Virus record (IMG/VR): IMGVR_UViG_3300021354_000007 | Location: 1 to 64,000 of that record | DNA length: 64,000 nucleotides | Direction: 5' to 3' (one strand) | Source of the DNA: a virus | Shown: positions 1 through 8,047 of the stretch, one piece after another | Position numbering within the stretch: the first letter of the stretch is position 1 | Layout of the letters: the number at the start of each line of letters is the position of its first letter | Position numbers and translations under genes: made by a program | Notes under the pieces: generated by a model | Databases searched by the model: none | What the model was told of the DNA's origin: nothing | Seen by the model: only the letters and a program-made list of their open reading frames with translations

Positions 1-46
1 GCTTCTAACCCACCGAAGGTAATAATACCTTCGGTGGGTTAGAAGC
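1..46. repeat. Perfect 21-bp inverted repeat (hairpin)
   Basis: Bases 1-21 are the exact reverse complement of 26-46, with a four-base ATAA loop. No T-run follows, so it is not a standard rho-independent terminator for the plus strand. It starts exactly at the first base, so it may be a fold-back assembly artefact at a contig end, or a real palindrome cut by the window edge. Confidence 0.8.
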
Positions 47-76
47 AGAAGCAAGGTTCGCTACTTGGAGGAAGGT

Positions 77-262
77 ATGACATTATTCTTTTTAATTATA
101 TTATTAAGTATAGTTGGTATCGCTATAATTCCGACCTTATTAGTAATGATTGTGAGTATAATTAGAATTATATTTGCATTGGGTTGGTTAGTTTTAGTAT
201 TTGGACTTATAGTCTACATATTTTTTATGAATTTTAATATAGGAGTTTTTCATGGCATGTGA
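77..262 (+). CDS. Small hydrophobic membrane protein
   Basis: A 61-residue protein that is almost entirely hydrophobic, with two predicted membrane segments (about residues 2-25 and 30-52) and almost no charged residues. I chose the ATG at 77 because GGAGGAAGG lies just upstream; the in-frame TTG at 65 would put the Shine-Dalgarno inside the gene. Its 3' end overlaps the start of thyX by 11 bases, which suggests translational coupling. Function not recognised. Confidence 0.6.
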   Translation: MTLFFLIILLSIVGIAIIPTLLVMIVSIIRIIFALGWLVLVFGLIVYIFFMNFNIGVFHGM

Positions 263-1100
263 AGTACGAGTAATTGAGGACAGCGAGAACCCATATAATG
301 GAATTCGCCTAACCACCTTGCAATTAAGGTACTGGCGAAGTATCCATGCGGAATTTATGACCCACAGAGTGTTTAGTAGAAACGCATCAAGTTCAAGAGC
401 AATACCAATATCCACGTTCTTGAAACAAGTATGGAATGATCCTGCTGGACCAATTCATTGGGGTGCGAATCAAGCAGGTATGAAAGCGAGAACCGAATTG
501 ACAGGTTATAAGAAATGGTTTGCGCAGTTTATGTGGAAGTTTACAGGTAGGGTTGTATGTTGTTTAGTATGGACTGCAAATAAGGTAAGTAGTCCTCATA
601 AACAAGTATTCAATCGATTACTCGAACCTTGGCAATATATATCGGTGATAGTAACATCAACAGAATGGGATAATTTCTTTGAACTAAGAAATCACCCTGA
701 TGCTCAACCTGAAATCCAAGAATTAGCGAGAGAAATGAAAAATGCAATTAATAACTCTAATCCTACAAAACGTATTCATCACCTTCCTTATATCACTGAT
801 TCTGACTTGGTTGCTATGGGAGAGTCAAGAACCACCAGAAGATTAATGCAGATATCTACCGCTAGGTGTGCCAGAGTATCTTACTTCACCCATGATAAAC
901 AGATACCAGAAATAGAAAAAGATTTGGCATTGTATAATGCTTTAGTTGGATCGGTACCGATCCATGCAAGTCCAACAGAGCATCAGGCAACAGCACAGTA
1001 TGAAGATACTTTCGATAAAAACTTCCGTGGTTGGGTGCAACATAGAGTTAAAGTGGAACAAGAAATTTATAGTAAAGGGAATAATAATGAAATTAAGTAA
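252..1100 (+). CDS. thyX: Flavin-dependent thymidylate synthase ThyX
   Basis: A 282-residue ThyX-family protein that would methylate dUMP to dTMP using methylenetetrahydrofolate, FAD and NADPH. The ThyX signature is visible at residues 38-49 (H38 R39, S42, N44, S46, R49, in the order HRxxSxNxxSxR), although the usual Glu after the Asn is Ala. An ARVSY stretch typical of the family lies near residue 212. AGGAG precedes the ATG. The gene heads a nucleotide-supply cluster with nrdB and nrdA, fitting a phage that makes its own DNA precursors. Family known; activity inferred. Confidence 0.92.
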   Translation: MACEVRVIEDSENPYNGIRLTTLQLRYWRSIHAEFMTHRVFSRNASSSRAIPISTFLKQVWNDPAGPIHWGANQAGMKARTELTGYKKWFAQFMWKFTGRVVCCLVWTANKVSSPHKQVFNRLLEPWQYISVIVTSTEWDNFFELRNHPDAQPEIQELAREMKNAINNSNPTKRIHHLPYITDSDLVAMGESRTTRRLMQISTARCARVSYFTHDKQIPEIEKDLALYNALVGSVPIHASPTEHQATAQYEDTFDKNFRGWVQHRVKVEQEIYSKGNNNEIK

Positions 1101-1293
1101 TAAAAACCGTGCGGATATAAAGAAAAACCAAAATAAGAATTTTAAAAAGTTTCTGGAAGAAGCAAACCCGATGGTTACTAAAAAGATTGAACCATTTGAT
1201 TTAATCTGGGAAACTCCTAAACGTAATAAATTACACTTTAATGTTTGGATTTACATATTAGTTGCAATCGTTGTTATTGTTGGGGTTATATGA
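1087..1293 (+). CDS. Small basic protein with C-terminal membrane anchor
   Basis: 68 residues. The N-terminal two thirds are lysine- and asparagine-rich and hydrophilic; residues 50-68 form one hydrophobic segment ending the protein, so it looks like a C-terminally anchored membrane protein. The ATG at 1087 lies inside the last codons of thyX, and the stop overlaps the nrdB start (ATGA), so it sits in a tightly coupled operon. Function not recognised. Confidence 0.65.
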   Translation: MKLSNKNRADIKKNQNKNFKKFLEEANPMVTKKIEPFDLIWETPKRNKLHFNVWIYILVAIVVIVGVI

Positions 1294-2279
1294 GCAGATT
1301 ACTAGATAAAAAAACTACATATACTATAGACTATCCAGTAGCAATAGAGTTTGCTAAACAGCAAGCAGAAATCTTCTGGTTGCCAGATGAGATTGAAGTA
1401 GAAAAAGATCTACACGATCTTAAAACAAATTTTACTGAAGCTGAATATCATGGAGTTATTTCTACTCTAAAGTTATTCACTATCTATGAATTATCAGTAG
1501 GTAATGACTACTGGCAAAACTATATAGGAAAAGTATTTCAACGACCAGACATTCAAAGAATGGCAGCAACATTTTCTTTCTTTGAACTTGGCGTACATGC
1601 TCCATTTTATAATAAAATTAACGAGGTATTGGGTTTAGATACAGATGAGTTCTACAACAGCTACATGGATGATGAAATCCTGAAGAATAGAATGGAGTGG
1701 ATAGGCAAACGAGTAGAGAAAAGCGATACTGTATATGATATACTTAAATCTATAGGTATTTTCTCGATGATTGAAGGTGCTATATTATACAGTTCTTTTG
1801 CATTTTTGAAGCACTTCAATAATGTTGGGAAGAATAAATTAGTAAACGTCAATGCTGGAATTAACTTTTCGGTTAATGATGAGACTAAACACTCGGAAGC
1901 TGGTGCATGGTTATTCCAAACTTTGCTATTTGAATCAATACGAGATGGTGATATTACCTCACCTGATATTGGAAGATTACAGCAGGAGTTGGAAGAAACT
2001 GCAAGAGTTATTTTAGAGCATGAAACGGTTATCATAAGTAAGATATTTGAAAAAGGTAATATTAAAGGTATTACTGATAATCAGTTAATTAAATTTGTCG
2101 AATCTAGATTGGATAAATGCTTGAAAAATTTGGGATATCATGCTATATTTAAACCAAGTTATAACCCTATTGCAGAATGGTTTTATAAGGATGTAGATTC
2201 ATCAGTATTACATGATTTCTTTGCTGGTCAGGGTTCTGACTATAACAGAAACTGGATTGAAGGTAACTTTAAATGGTAG
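1290..2279 (+). CDS. nrdB: Class I ribonucleotide reductase, beta subunit NrdB
   Basis: A 329-residue ribonucleotide reductase small subunit, which holds the metal centre and radical that feed NrdA. Visible ligand motifs: IYE in the first helix, FFELGVHAPFY in the second (Glu, His and a Tyr four residues after the His, as for the radical tyrosine), IEG, and NDETKH (ExxH). The first Glu and His are four apart instead of the usual three. Start chosen at the ATG of an ATGA overlap with the upstream gene; a longer in-frame start exists but would overlap the upstream gene by 49 bases. Confidence 0.93.
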   Translation: MSRLLDKKTTYTIDYPVAIEFAKQQAEIFWLPDEIEVEKDLHDLKTNFTEAEYHGVISTLKLFTIYELSVGNDYWQNYIGKVFQRPDIQRMAATFSFFELGVHAPFYNKINEVLGLDTDEFYNSYMDDEILKNRMEWIGKRVEKSDTVYDILKSIGIFSMIEGAILYSSFAFLKHFNNVGKNKLVNVNAGINFSVNDETKHSEAGAWLFQTLLFESIRDGDITSPDIGRLQQELEETARVILEHETVIISKIFEKGNIKGITDNQLIKFVESRLDKCLKNLGYHAIFKPSYNPIAEWFYKDVDSSVLHDFFAGQGSDYNRNWIEGNFKW

Positions 2280-2515
2280 ATGAACATGATTATTTGACTC
2301 AGGACATGGTAGAATTTATGAAATGGGCAAATGATGAAGAATTACAAAATATAATAAATGAGGAAGAAGACATGGAAAAAGAAGAAGAAGTGAGATACCT
2401 ACGGTTACGATTGGCAGAGTCTAAAGATGAAACTGAAAAAAGATATATACTTAAGCAATTAGAAATATTAGAATCAAAAGAATTAGGCGAAAATCAAACA
2501 CTATTGGTAGAGTAA
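2273..2515 (+). CDS. Small acidic protein between nrdB and nrdA
   Basis: 80 residues, strongly charged with a Glu-rich middle (residues 30-42) and heptad-like Leu/Glu spacing that suggests a helix or coiled coil. It overlaps the nrdB stop by 7 bases and shares its last base with the nrdA start (TAATG), so it is co-translated with both reductase subunits. No recognised domain; it lacks the CxxC of a glutaredoxin. Confidence 0.65.
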   Translation: MVDEHDYLTQDMVEFMKWANDEELQNIINEEEDMEKEEEVRYLRLRLAESKDETEKRYILKQLEILESKELGENQTLLVE

Positions 2516-4224
2516 TGGTCAAGGACAAAAGTATATACGATGAATTAGGAGAAGAACGTAAACTCCTACAAGAAGAAGGTAAATTACCTGATTGGGTTAC
2601 AACTGCAGCATGGCAGATGCTAAAGGAGAATTATCTTTCTGCGAAATATCCTGACCTACAATCTGTTTATAGACGAGTGGCGAAACATGCTGCACAATAT
2701 ATGAAACAAGATGAAGAAGTCTGGGAAGATAAATTTTTTAATTTGTTCTGGAAAGGTTGGTTGGCAGCATCTACTCCAGTGTTAGCTAATATGGGAACAG
2801 GGGTTGGATGTCCTGTATCATGTTCAGGAGGTTATATAGGCGATTCTGTATTCGACTTCTATGATTCGAATAAAGAAGCGGCAGTTCTTTCTAAGAACGC
2901 ATTTGGTACTTCTGGATATATTGGTGATATTAGACCTAGAGGTTCTAAGATTACAGGATTGAAAGGTACTGCATCAGGTGTTTTACCAGTATTTAAAAAC
3001 TTTGTGCAAATGTCAAGAGACATTTCTCAAGGTTCGCAAAGAAGAGGTGCTTGGGCAGGATATATTGAGATTGATCATAAAGACTTTTATGAGTTAGTGA
3101 CTTATATTGGTAAAAATCCAGATGATGCTAATATTGGATGGATTATCAGCAATGAATTTATCAAAAGACTAGATGCAGGTGATATCGATGCTATATCACG
3201 TTACCAGAAAGCATTGAAGTTAAAAATGGTCACAGGAAAAGGGTATTTCTTTTTTGTTGATAAAGTTAATGTACAGAACCCGCAAATGTATAAAGATAAA
3301 GGGTTAAAAGTATTGGCATCAAATCTCTGCACGGAGGTGACCCTGATGTCTGATTCTGACCATACCTTCTCTTGTGTATTATCATCAATGAATGCTTCTA
3401 AGTATGACGAGTGGAAAGATACGGATGCGGTATTCACTGCTACTGTATTCCTAGATTGTGTTAATCAGGATTTAATTGAGATAGGTAAAAATATAAAAGG
3501 TCTTGAAAAAGTTGTAAGATTTGCCGAAAAGTCAAGAGCATTAGGTCTAGGTATGCTGGGATTCCATACATACTTACAAGATCATATGATACCTTTTGAA
3601 TCATTGGAAGCTCATTTAGTTAATATTGAAATCTTTAAACACCTTGATGAAGAATCTAAACGTGCTTCTGAATGGATGGCATATAAGTTTGGAGAACCTT
3701 TCTGGTGTAAAGGTTACGGTGTAAGAAATACGCATAGAATAGCAATTGCTCCAAACTTAAGTTCTGCTTTGATATGTGGTTCCGTATCTCAGGGTATCGA
3801 ACCAATCTATAAAAATGCGTATGTCCAAAACACTGCTGCAGGTAAAATGGATCGTGTTAATCCTTCGTTACTAAACTTAATGAAAGAAAGGGGTGTTTAT
3901 AATCCAGAAACTGTTAAAGATATTATTAAGAATAATGGTTCAGTGCAAGGGGTAGATTGGTTGACTGATGATGAAAAATTAGTATTCAAAACTGCATTTG
4001 AGATAGACCAGAAAATTATTATTAGACTAGCATCGACAAGACAGAAGTATATTGACCAAGCACAAAGTATCAATTTATTCTTTAGTGCAAATGAAGATGA
4101 AGAATATATAAGCGAAGTCCATAAGTTAGCATTTAAAGATGAATGGATTAAGTCATTATATTATATTAGGTCGGAAACTGGTGTACAAACCAGTAAAGGG
4201 GAGTGTACAAATTGTCACGGGTGA
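2515..4224 (+). CDS. nrdA: Class I ribonucleotide reductase, alpha subunit NrdA
   Basis: 569 residues; reduces ribonucleotides to deoxyribonucleotides with NrdB. Catalytic features are all present: C103 (in PVSCSGG) and C287 (in FSCVL) as the redox pair, the thiyl-radical C272 within N270-L-C-T-E274, a tandem Tyr pair near the C-terminus (SLYYIRS) for radical transfer, and the mobile C-terminal pair C564/C567. It is much shorter than the 761-residue E. coli enzyme: the N-terminal ATP-cone (allosteric activity site) is absent, so dATP feedback inhibition is probably lost. TAATG overlap with the upstream gene. Confidence 0.94.
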   Translation: MVKDKSIYDELGEERKLLQEEGKLPDWVTTAAWQMLKENYLSAKYPDLQSVYRRVAKHAAQYMKQDEEVWEDKFFNLFWKGWLAASTPVLANMGTGVGCPVSCSGGYIGDSVFDFYDSNKEAAVLSKNAFGTSGYIGDIRPRGSKITGLKGTASGVLPVFKNFVQMSRDISQGSQRRGAWAGYIEIDHKDFYELVTYIGKNPDDANIGWIISNEFIKRLDAGDIDAISRYQKALKLKMVTGKGYFFFVDKVNVQNPQMYKDKGLKVLASNLCTEVTLMSDSDHTFSCVLSSMNASKYDEWKDTDAVFTATVFLDCVNQDLIEIGKNIKGLEKVVRFAEKSRALGLGMLGFHTYLQDHMIPFESLEAHLVNIEIFKHLDEESKRASEWMAYKFGEPFWCKGYGVRNTHRIAIAPNLSSALICGSVSQGIEPIYKNAYVQNTAAGKMDRVNPSLLNLMKERGVYNPETVKDIIKNNGSVQGVDWLTDDEKLVFKTAFEIDQKIIIRLASTRQKYIDQAQSINLFFSANEDEEYISEVHKLAFKDEWIKSLYYIRSETGVQTSKGECTNCHG

Positions 4225-4236
4225 TTTGGAGATAAT

Positions 4237-4491
4237 ATGAAAATTAAAATAAACAAATGGATTGAAATAGAATCCAGCAACGGTAATGCTGTAAATCTTA
4301 CATACGATGAAGCGAAAGAGTTGTATATCAACCTTCAGAGTGAGTTTGGTGAACTTTCTGAATCATGTATATCTTATCCACCAGGAGTAAGGGTTGATAC
4401 TGCATTTAAGGCTGACACTACACCACCGCCTTTGAGAGTTGGAGATATTACAACTTGCAATATCCGCGGGGAAATTAAATGGCATTTGTAA
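4237..4491 (+). CDS. Hypothetical protein, 84 aa
   Basis: Begins with a lysine/isoleucine-rich beta-like segment (KIKINKW) and contains two Cys and a Pro-rich stretch (TTPPPLR). A TTTGGAG Shine-Dalgarno lies 5-11 bases upstream. It overlaps the next, fibre-like gene by 13 bases. It lies on the boundary between the nrd operon and the fibre cluster; function not recognised. Confidence 0.6.
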   Translation: MKIKINKWIEIESSNGNAVNLTYDEAKELYINLQSEFGELSESCISYPPGVRVDTAFKADTTPPPLRVGDITTCNIRGEIKWHL

Positions 4492-4919
4492 AAATACAAT
4501 CGGCAAGTACGGGATACGCAACTATACAACCACCTTCTTTAGGTGCTGATATCACGTTAACGACTCCATCAACAACAGGAACGTTGACAACAACTGCCGA
4601 TGTTGCTACAATATTACAAGTTAATATTTCGGCAGATTATAGTATCACTTCAGCAGATATAGGTAAAATGATTTACCATCCAGGAACTGATACTACGGCA
4701 AGAACAGCGACTATACCATCAGGATTATCTGTTGGTACTACTATTGTGTTTGTCAATGACACGAGTGCAGGAGTGTTAAGCATTGCCTGTACAGAAACTT
4801 TGATGATTGCAGGTGCGGGTACGACAGGCTCTCCACGAGCATTGGCTGCCTCTGGTATGGCGACTGCTATAAAAATATCATCGAGCAAGTGGTTACTTAA
4901 TGGTGCAGGTCTAACATAA
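4479..4919 (+). CDS. Putative virion/tail-fibre structural protein
   Basis: 146 residues, rich in Thr, Ala, Ser and Gly with few charged residues, as in phage fibre beta-structures. After a Thr-rich N-terminal stretch, residues 50-145 (SADYSITSADIGKM, then VFVNDTSAG, then a C-terminal SSKWLLNGAG) resemble a small domain often found at the C-terminal end of phage fibre or decoration proteins. The TAATG overlap with the glycine-rich protein downstream suggests they act together. Role inferred from composition and neighbours. Confidence 0.6.
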   Translation: MAFVKIQSASTGYATIQPPSLGADITLTTPSTTGTLTTTADVATILQVNISADYSITSADIGKMIYHPGTDTTARTATIPSGLSVGTTIVFVNDTSAGVLSIACTETLMIAGAGTTGSPRALAASGMATAIKISSSKWLLNGAGLT

Positions 4920-5698
4920 TGGGTGGATTGTTATCTGTCATTGCAAATAGTTCAAGTGGGACGGTAGTTTCTAGTAGTGTGATTTTATCTACTGTTGGTA
5001 CTTATACTTGGCAAGTTCCTGCTGGTGTTACTTCTATATCTGTAGTTGCAGTTGGAGGTGGAGGTGGAGGTTATAACCCAGTTTGTGCTTGTGGTACATT
5101 AGGAAACGGTGCTGGTGGAGCATTAGCATACGCAAATAATATTTCTGTAACCCCACTACAGACAATAAATTATACAGTAGGTATTTCAGGTTCTGGTGCA
5201 TCTAGTTTATCAGGTGGTACAAGCACCTTTGGTACTTATGTTAGTGCTGGTGGTGGTTTAACCGCTGTTAGCGGAACTGGCGGTGCTGGTACTGTTTTAA
5301 TTGGTACTGGTTTTGCTGGTGGAAATGCTATAAGTGGTAGCACTGGATTAGGTGGTGCTGGCGGAGCTGGTGGTTATAACGGTGTTGGTGCTCAAGGTAA
5401 TGCTGTTGCTGTAACTGGTTCTGGTGCTGGTTCTGGTGGGTGGGATACTATGAGTAGTACAGAAGTGGGTGGTGGTGGTGTTGGATTATTTGGGAATACT
5501 GGTACTGGAACTACAAAAGGAAGTGGTGGTTCTGGTGGTGGTTCTGGTGGAAACTATACAGCACCTCATGGTGGTAATTATGGTGGTGGTGGTTCTACCA
5601 CCACCACTATGCACACAATAGGTGGTCAAGGTGCTATTCGTATTGTATGGCCAGGAACTACACGACAATTCCCATCTACAAATGTGAGTACAGTTTAA
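4919..5698 (+). CDS. Glycine-rich adhesin-like tail-fibre protein
   Basis: 259 residues. After an N-terminal beta segment ending TYTWQVPAGVTSISV, residues 44-245 are dominated by Gly-rich runs (GGGGGG, GGAGGAGG, GGGGVG, GGSGGGSGG) separated by short Ser/Thr/Asn segments. This resembles the glycine-rich tail-fibre domains of phages, including the gp38-type adhesins of T-even relatives, whose glycine motifs build a polyglycine lattice at the fibre tip. Receptor binding is inferred. TAATG overlap with the next gene. Confidence 0.65.
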   Translation: MGGLLSVIANSSSGTVVSSSVILSTVGTYTWQVPAGVTSISVVAVGGGGGGYNPVCACGTLGNGAGGALAYANNISVTPLQTINYTVGISGSGASSLSGGTSTFGTYVSAGGGLTAVSGTGGAGTVLIGTGFAGGNAISGSTGLGGAGGAGGYNGVGAQGNAVAVTGSGAGSGGWDTMSSTEVGGGGVGLFGNTGTGTTKGSGGSGGGSGGNYTAPHGGNYGGGGSTTTTMHTIGGQGAIRIVWPGTTRQFPSTNVSTV

Positions 5699-6219
5699 TG
5701 AATTTATACATAAAATTAGAAAATGGTCAACCAATAAATCATCCAATGTTTGAGGATAATATTCTGCAATGTTACCCAGATATTGATTTGAACAATACAG
5801 AATTATTTGCACCATTTAATAGACTAGAAATACCATCTAGGAGTGACCTTCCTGTTGGAATTTTTCAAGTATTGGAAACTAGATATGTTTTGTCAAATGA
5901 TGGTATATCCTATGAAGACCAATATTATACGCGAGATATGGATGCTGATGAAATATCATACACGACAAATGTTAAAATTGACACATTAAAAAATAGTGTT
6001 TCATCGCTAAAATCTATGGTTCTTGTGGACATAGATACTGCATCTGAAATAGATAAACCAGTATGGCAAGCATTTTATGATGAATTAGATGCTATAACGG
6101 ATTCTGAAATAGAAACTGACCCATTTTCATTTAACATCCCTAGAATACCAAAAAAAGATACAAATGGTACTTGGGTATCTTTACAATCATCTGGGAGTGC
6201 ACCTAATGTTATTGGCTAA
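5698..6219 (+). CDS. Putative tail-fibre assembly/accessory protein
   Basis: 173 residues, acidic, with an N-terminal NLYIKLENGQP segment and Pro/Tyr-rich middle, like small phage proteins encoded directly after fibre genes that help fibre folding. The ATG at 5698 overlaps the stop of the glycine-rich protein (TAATG), and the C-terminus overlaps the cupin gene by 14 bases. A chaperone role is inferred from position only; no catalytic motif is visible. Confidence 0.5.
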   Translation: MNLYIKLENGQPINHPMFEDNILQCYPDIDLNNTELFAPFNRLEIPSRSDLPVGIFQVLETRYVLSNDGISYEDQYYTRDMDADEISYTTNVKIDTLKNSVSSLKSMVLVDIDTASEIDKPVWQAFYDELDAITDSEIETDPFSFNIPRIPKKDTNGTWVSLQSSGSAPNVIG

Positions 6220-6511
6220 TCCATTACAAAACCTCGGCGATATTAAAGGTACGATGTACGACTTTGAAAAAGCCGGAGATATTCTACCTAAACATGTACA
6301 CACTGAAGATGATGTACATATCACAATAGTTACAAGAGGTAAACTCAAGGCATATTCACATGACTGGGAAATTGAAGCACTCCCAGGACAACTCATTGAC
6401 TTTAAAGTTGGTGAACCACATGAACTGATGGCACTTGAGGATAACACAAGAATCTTTAATATTTTAAAGAAACATAAAGGTATACCAAACGATTATAATA
6501 CTGGAGAGTAA
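6206..6511 (+). CDS. Cupin-fold protein
   Basis: 101 residues. The cupin barrel signature is clear: HVHTEDDVHITIVTRG for motif 1 (two His and an acidic residue, then the conserved Gly) and GEPHEL for motif 2 (third His). These would bind a metal. Cupins in phage genomes occur near fibre or sugar-modification genes, which fits its position behind the fibre cluster, but no substrate can be named. The internal ATG at 6206 was chosen because it starts just before the cupin strands; upstream in-frame sequence is out-of-frame fibre-accessory coding sequence. Confidence 0.75.
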   Translation: MLLANPLQNLGDIKGTMYDFEKAGDILPKHVHTEDDVHITIVTRGKLKAYSHDWEIEALPGQLIDFKVGEPHELMALEDNTRIFNILKKHKGIPNDYNTGE

Positions 6512-6512
6512 C

Positions 6513-6752
6513 GTGAAGAAGATTATACATATTAACCAACATGTAATTAAAGCAAATGCCAAAACAGGTGACAGAAATCCTGTTATTACTTGCAAGACAT
6601 ATAAAGAAAATGTTTATGGGCATGAAGTAGAATTTACAAATGGAAAAGTAGTCTACAGTCCAGACAAACCATTAGCATGCGGTGCAAAAGTTTGGATAGA
6701 AACTAACGATGAACTAAATATAAGAACTGATGAGGGTTGGAGGAAACTATGA
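6513..6752 (+). CDS. Conserved small phage protein, 79 aa
   Basis: GTG start with GGAGAG six bases upstream. Starts KKIIHINQHVIKANAKTG and continues NPVITCK.YKENVYGHEVE, a small basic beta-rich protein of a kind I recognise as widespread in phages but without an assigned function. The stop overlaps the next start (ATGA). Confidence 0.65.
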   Translation: MKKIIHINQHVIKANAKTGDRNPVITCKTYKENVYGHEVEFTNGKVVYSPDKPLACGAKVWIETNDELNIRTDEGWRKL

Positions 6753-7180
6753 GAATAATATACCTATTACTATTAATATTATTAATGGTAGCAGATGCAG
6801 ATGCAAAGGTTCCTTCAAATACAGTTAGAACTACGGATATTAAAGACATTTGTACTACACTGACAAGCACAATAAGAAACGTACCACAATCTGTTAAGAA
6901 AGCAGTATATAAAAGAGATGGTGGGGATTTAAGTAAATCGGGAAGTTATGAAGTTGATCATCGTATCAGTTTAACTGTGGGTGGTACCAACGATATTAAT
7001 AATTTGAAATTGCAATCGTATACAGGTAGTTGCAATGCACACCATAAAGATAAGTTAGAAGTAAGGTTCCATTCTCTTGTATGTAAAGGTAAGTTAAGTG
7101 TATCTGATGCACAAGACACTCTTTATAATAATTGGGAAGATGGATATAAAAAACACATAGATGCAAATGGATGCAAATAG
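6749..7180 (+). CDS. Secreted HNH-type nuclease
   Basis: 143 residues. Residues 1-19 are a signal peptide (hydrophobic core, ADADA cleavage site). The HNH core follows: D70-H71, then N84-N85, then H98/H99-K-D, with GG at 78-79 as in small HNH nucleases. A nuclease exported to the periplasm or outside could degrade incoming foreign DNA (superinfection exclusion) or host DNA released at lysis; both are inference. It starts at the ATG inside ATGA of the upstream gene. Confidence 0.78.
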   Translation: MRIIYLLLLILLMVADADAKVPSNTVRTTDIKDICTTLTSTIRNVPQSVKKAVYKRDGGDLSKSGSYEVDHRISLTVGGTNDINNLKLQSYTGSCNAHHKDKLEVRFHSLVCKGKLSVSDAQDTLYNNWEDGYKKHIDANGCK

Positions 7181-7189
7181 GAAAATAAA

Positions 7190-7336
7190 ATGAGTGCAAG
7201 TAAAACTTTCGATTGTCAATCATGTGAGACAGAAGGCAAAATAACTATCCGTACAGAAGATGTCCACTTGGAAGATATTACATATTGTCCAGTATGTGGT
7301 GCTAGTATATTTGATATTGATGATTCAGACGAGTAA
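7190..7336 (+). CDS. Small zinc-ribbon protein
   Basis: 48 residues with two CxxC knuckles (CQSC near residue 9 and CPVC near residue 33), the spacing of a zinc ribbon, and an acidic C-terminus ending DDSDE. The start has GGAAAA upstream. The stop overlaps the next start (TAATG). Small zinc ribbons of this kind are common in phages; nucleic-acid or protein binding is a guess. Confidence 0.7.
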   Translation: MSASKTFDCQSCETEGKITIRTEDVHLEDITYCPVCGASIFDIDDSDE

Positions 7337-7779
7337 TGACTTGGTATTACAGGGATGTTGAGGTAACAGAATTACCTGATAAGTGTGTGGGTTATGTGTA
7401 TCTTATAACCTGCATACCAAATGGTAGGAAATATATTGGTAAGAAACTTGCCAAGTTCTCTAAGACTACAACTAAAACAATTACTCTTAAAGATGGAACA
7501 AAGAAGAAAAAGAAGATCCGTTCAAAGGTGGATTCGGACTGGAATACTTATTATGGGTCTAGTAATGAGTTATCTCTGGAAGTATCTACACTTGGGGTAG
7601 AACAATTCAAACGCGAAATATTATATTTCTGCACATCAAAAGCATCATGTTCCTACCTTGAAGCGAAGGAACAGATGCTCCGCAACGTATTAGAGTCAAA
7701 TGACTACTATAATAACAATATCATGATTCGTGTACACGGTAATCATATACGGGATAAAGACCTGATTGTTTCTTTCTAG
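7336..7779 (+). CDS. GIY-YIG-like endonuclease domain protein
   Basis: 147 residues. The N-terminal half has the GIY-YIG pattern: GYVYLITC, then NGRKYIGKKL, followed by a Lys-rich insert and WNTYYGSSNEL, then a helix with Glu (EAKEQML) as expected for the catalytic Glu. This form, with no separate DNA-binding domain, is a conserved stand-alone protein in T4-like phages; it may be a host-DNA-degrading or homing-derived nuclease. Its last codons lie inside a 97-bp direct repeat. Confidence 0.72.
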   Translation: MTWYYRDVEVTELPDKCVGYVYLITCIPNGRKYIGKKLAKFSKTTTKTITLKDGTKKKKKIRSKVDSDWNTYYGSSNELSLEVSTLGVEQFKREILYFCTSKASCSYLEAKEQMLRNVLESNDYYNNNIMIRVHGNHIRDKDLIVSF

Positions 7780-7859
7780 TAATTAGTAAATTTCTTAAAT
7801 AAACCAAAATAAAGCTTTACTTATTTGTAAAATCCAGTATAATGAACTCATATTAGAAA
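7763..7859 (+). repeat. 97-bp direct repeat, copy 1
   Basis: Identical over 97 bases to 12282-12378. It includes the last codons of the GIY-YIG gene, its stop and a complete promoter, so the duplication carried a promoter together with a piece of coding sequence. Confidence 0.9.
7816..7843 (+). promoter_or_regulatory. Sigma70-like early promoter (core copy 1)
   Basis: TTTACT at 7816-7821, 16-base spacer, TATAAT at 7838-7843. The 49-base core 7806-7854 is identical at four other places in the window. It is followed by a short leader with GAGG and the ATG at 7879. Confidence 0.8.
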
Positions 7860-7878
7860 ATTATTGAGGAATTATAAA

Positions 7879-8046
7879 ATGAAAAGTTATTATGTTGAAA
7901 TTAATTACAGAAAAGGTCCATCCTTCTCGTGTGGTAAAATCCAAGCAGAAACTTGGCAAGAAGCCAAAGTAAAAGCATTAAATTATGCAATGGACAATGG
8001 TTTTAATCATGCCGTAAAAAAATTAACAGTGAAAGAGGAATTATAA
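7879..8046 (+). CDS. Small hypothetical protein, 55 aa
   Basis: Basic protein starting KSYYVEINYRKGP, with a helix of the form WQEAKVKALNYA. GAGG lies 11-14 bases upstream of the ATG. The early promoter directly in front makes it the first gene of an early cassette. Not recognised. Confidence 0.6.
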   Translation: MKSYYVEINYRKGPSFSCGKIQAETWQEAKVKALNYAMDNGFNHAVKKLTVKEEL

Positions 8047-8047
8047 A

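Noticed and set aside
7336-7779. Homing endonuclease of the same kind as the other three
   Set aside because: It has a GIY-YIG core but no DNA-binding NUMOD or finger part and sits in frame order with its neighbours, so I treat it as a resident phage nuclease.
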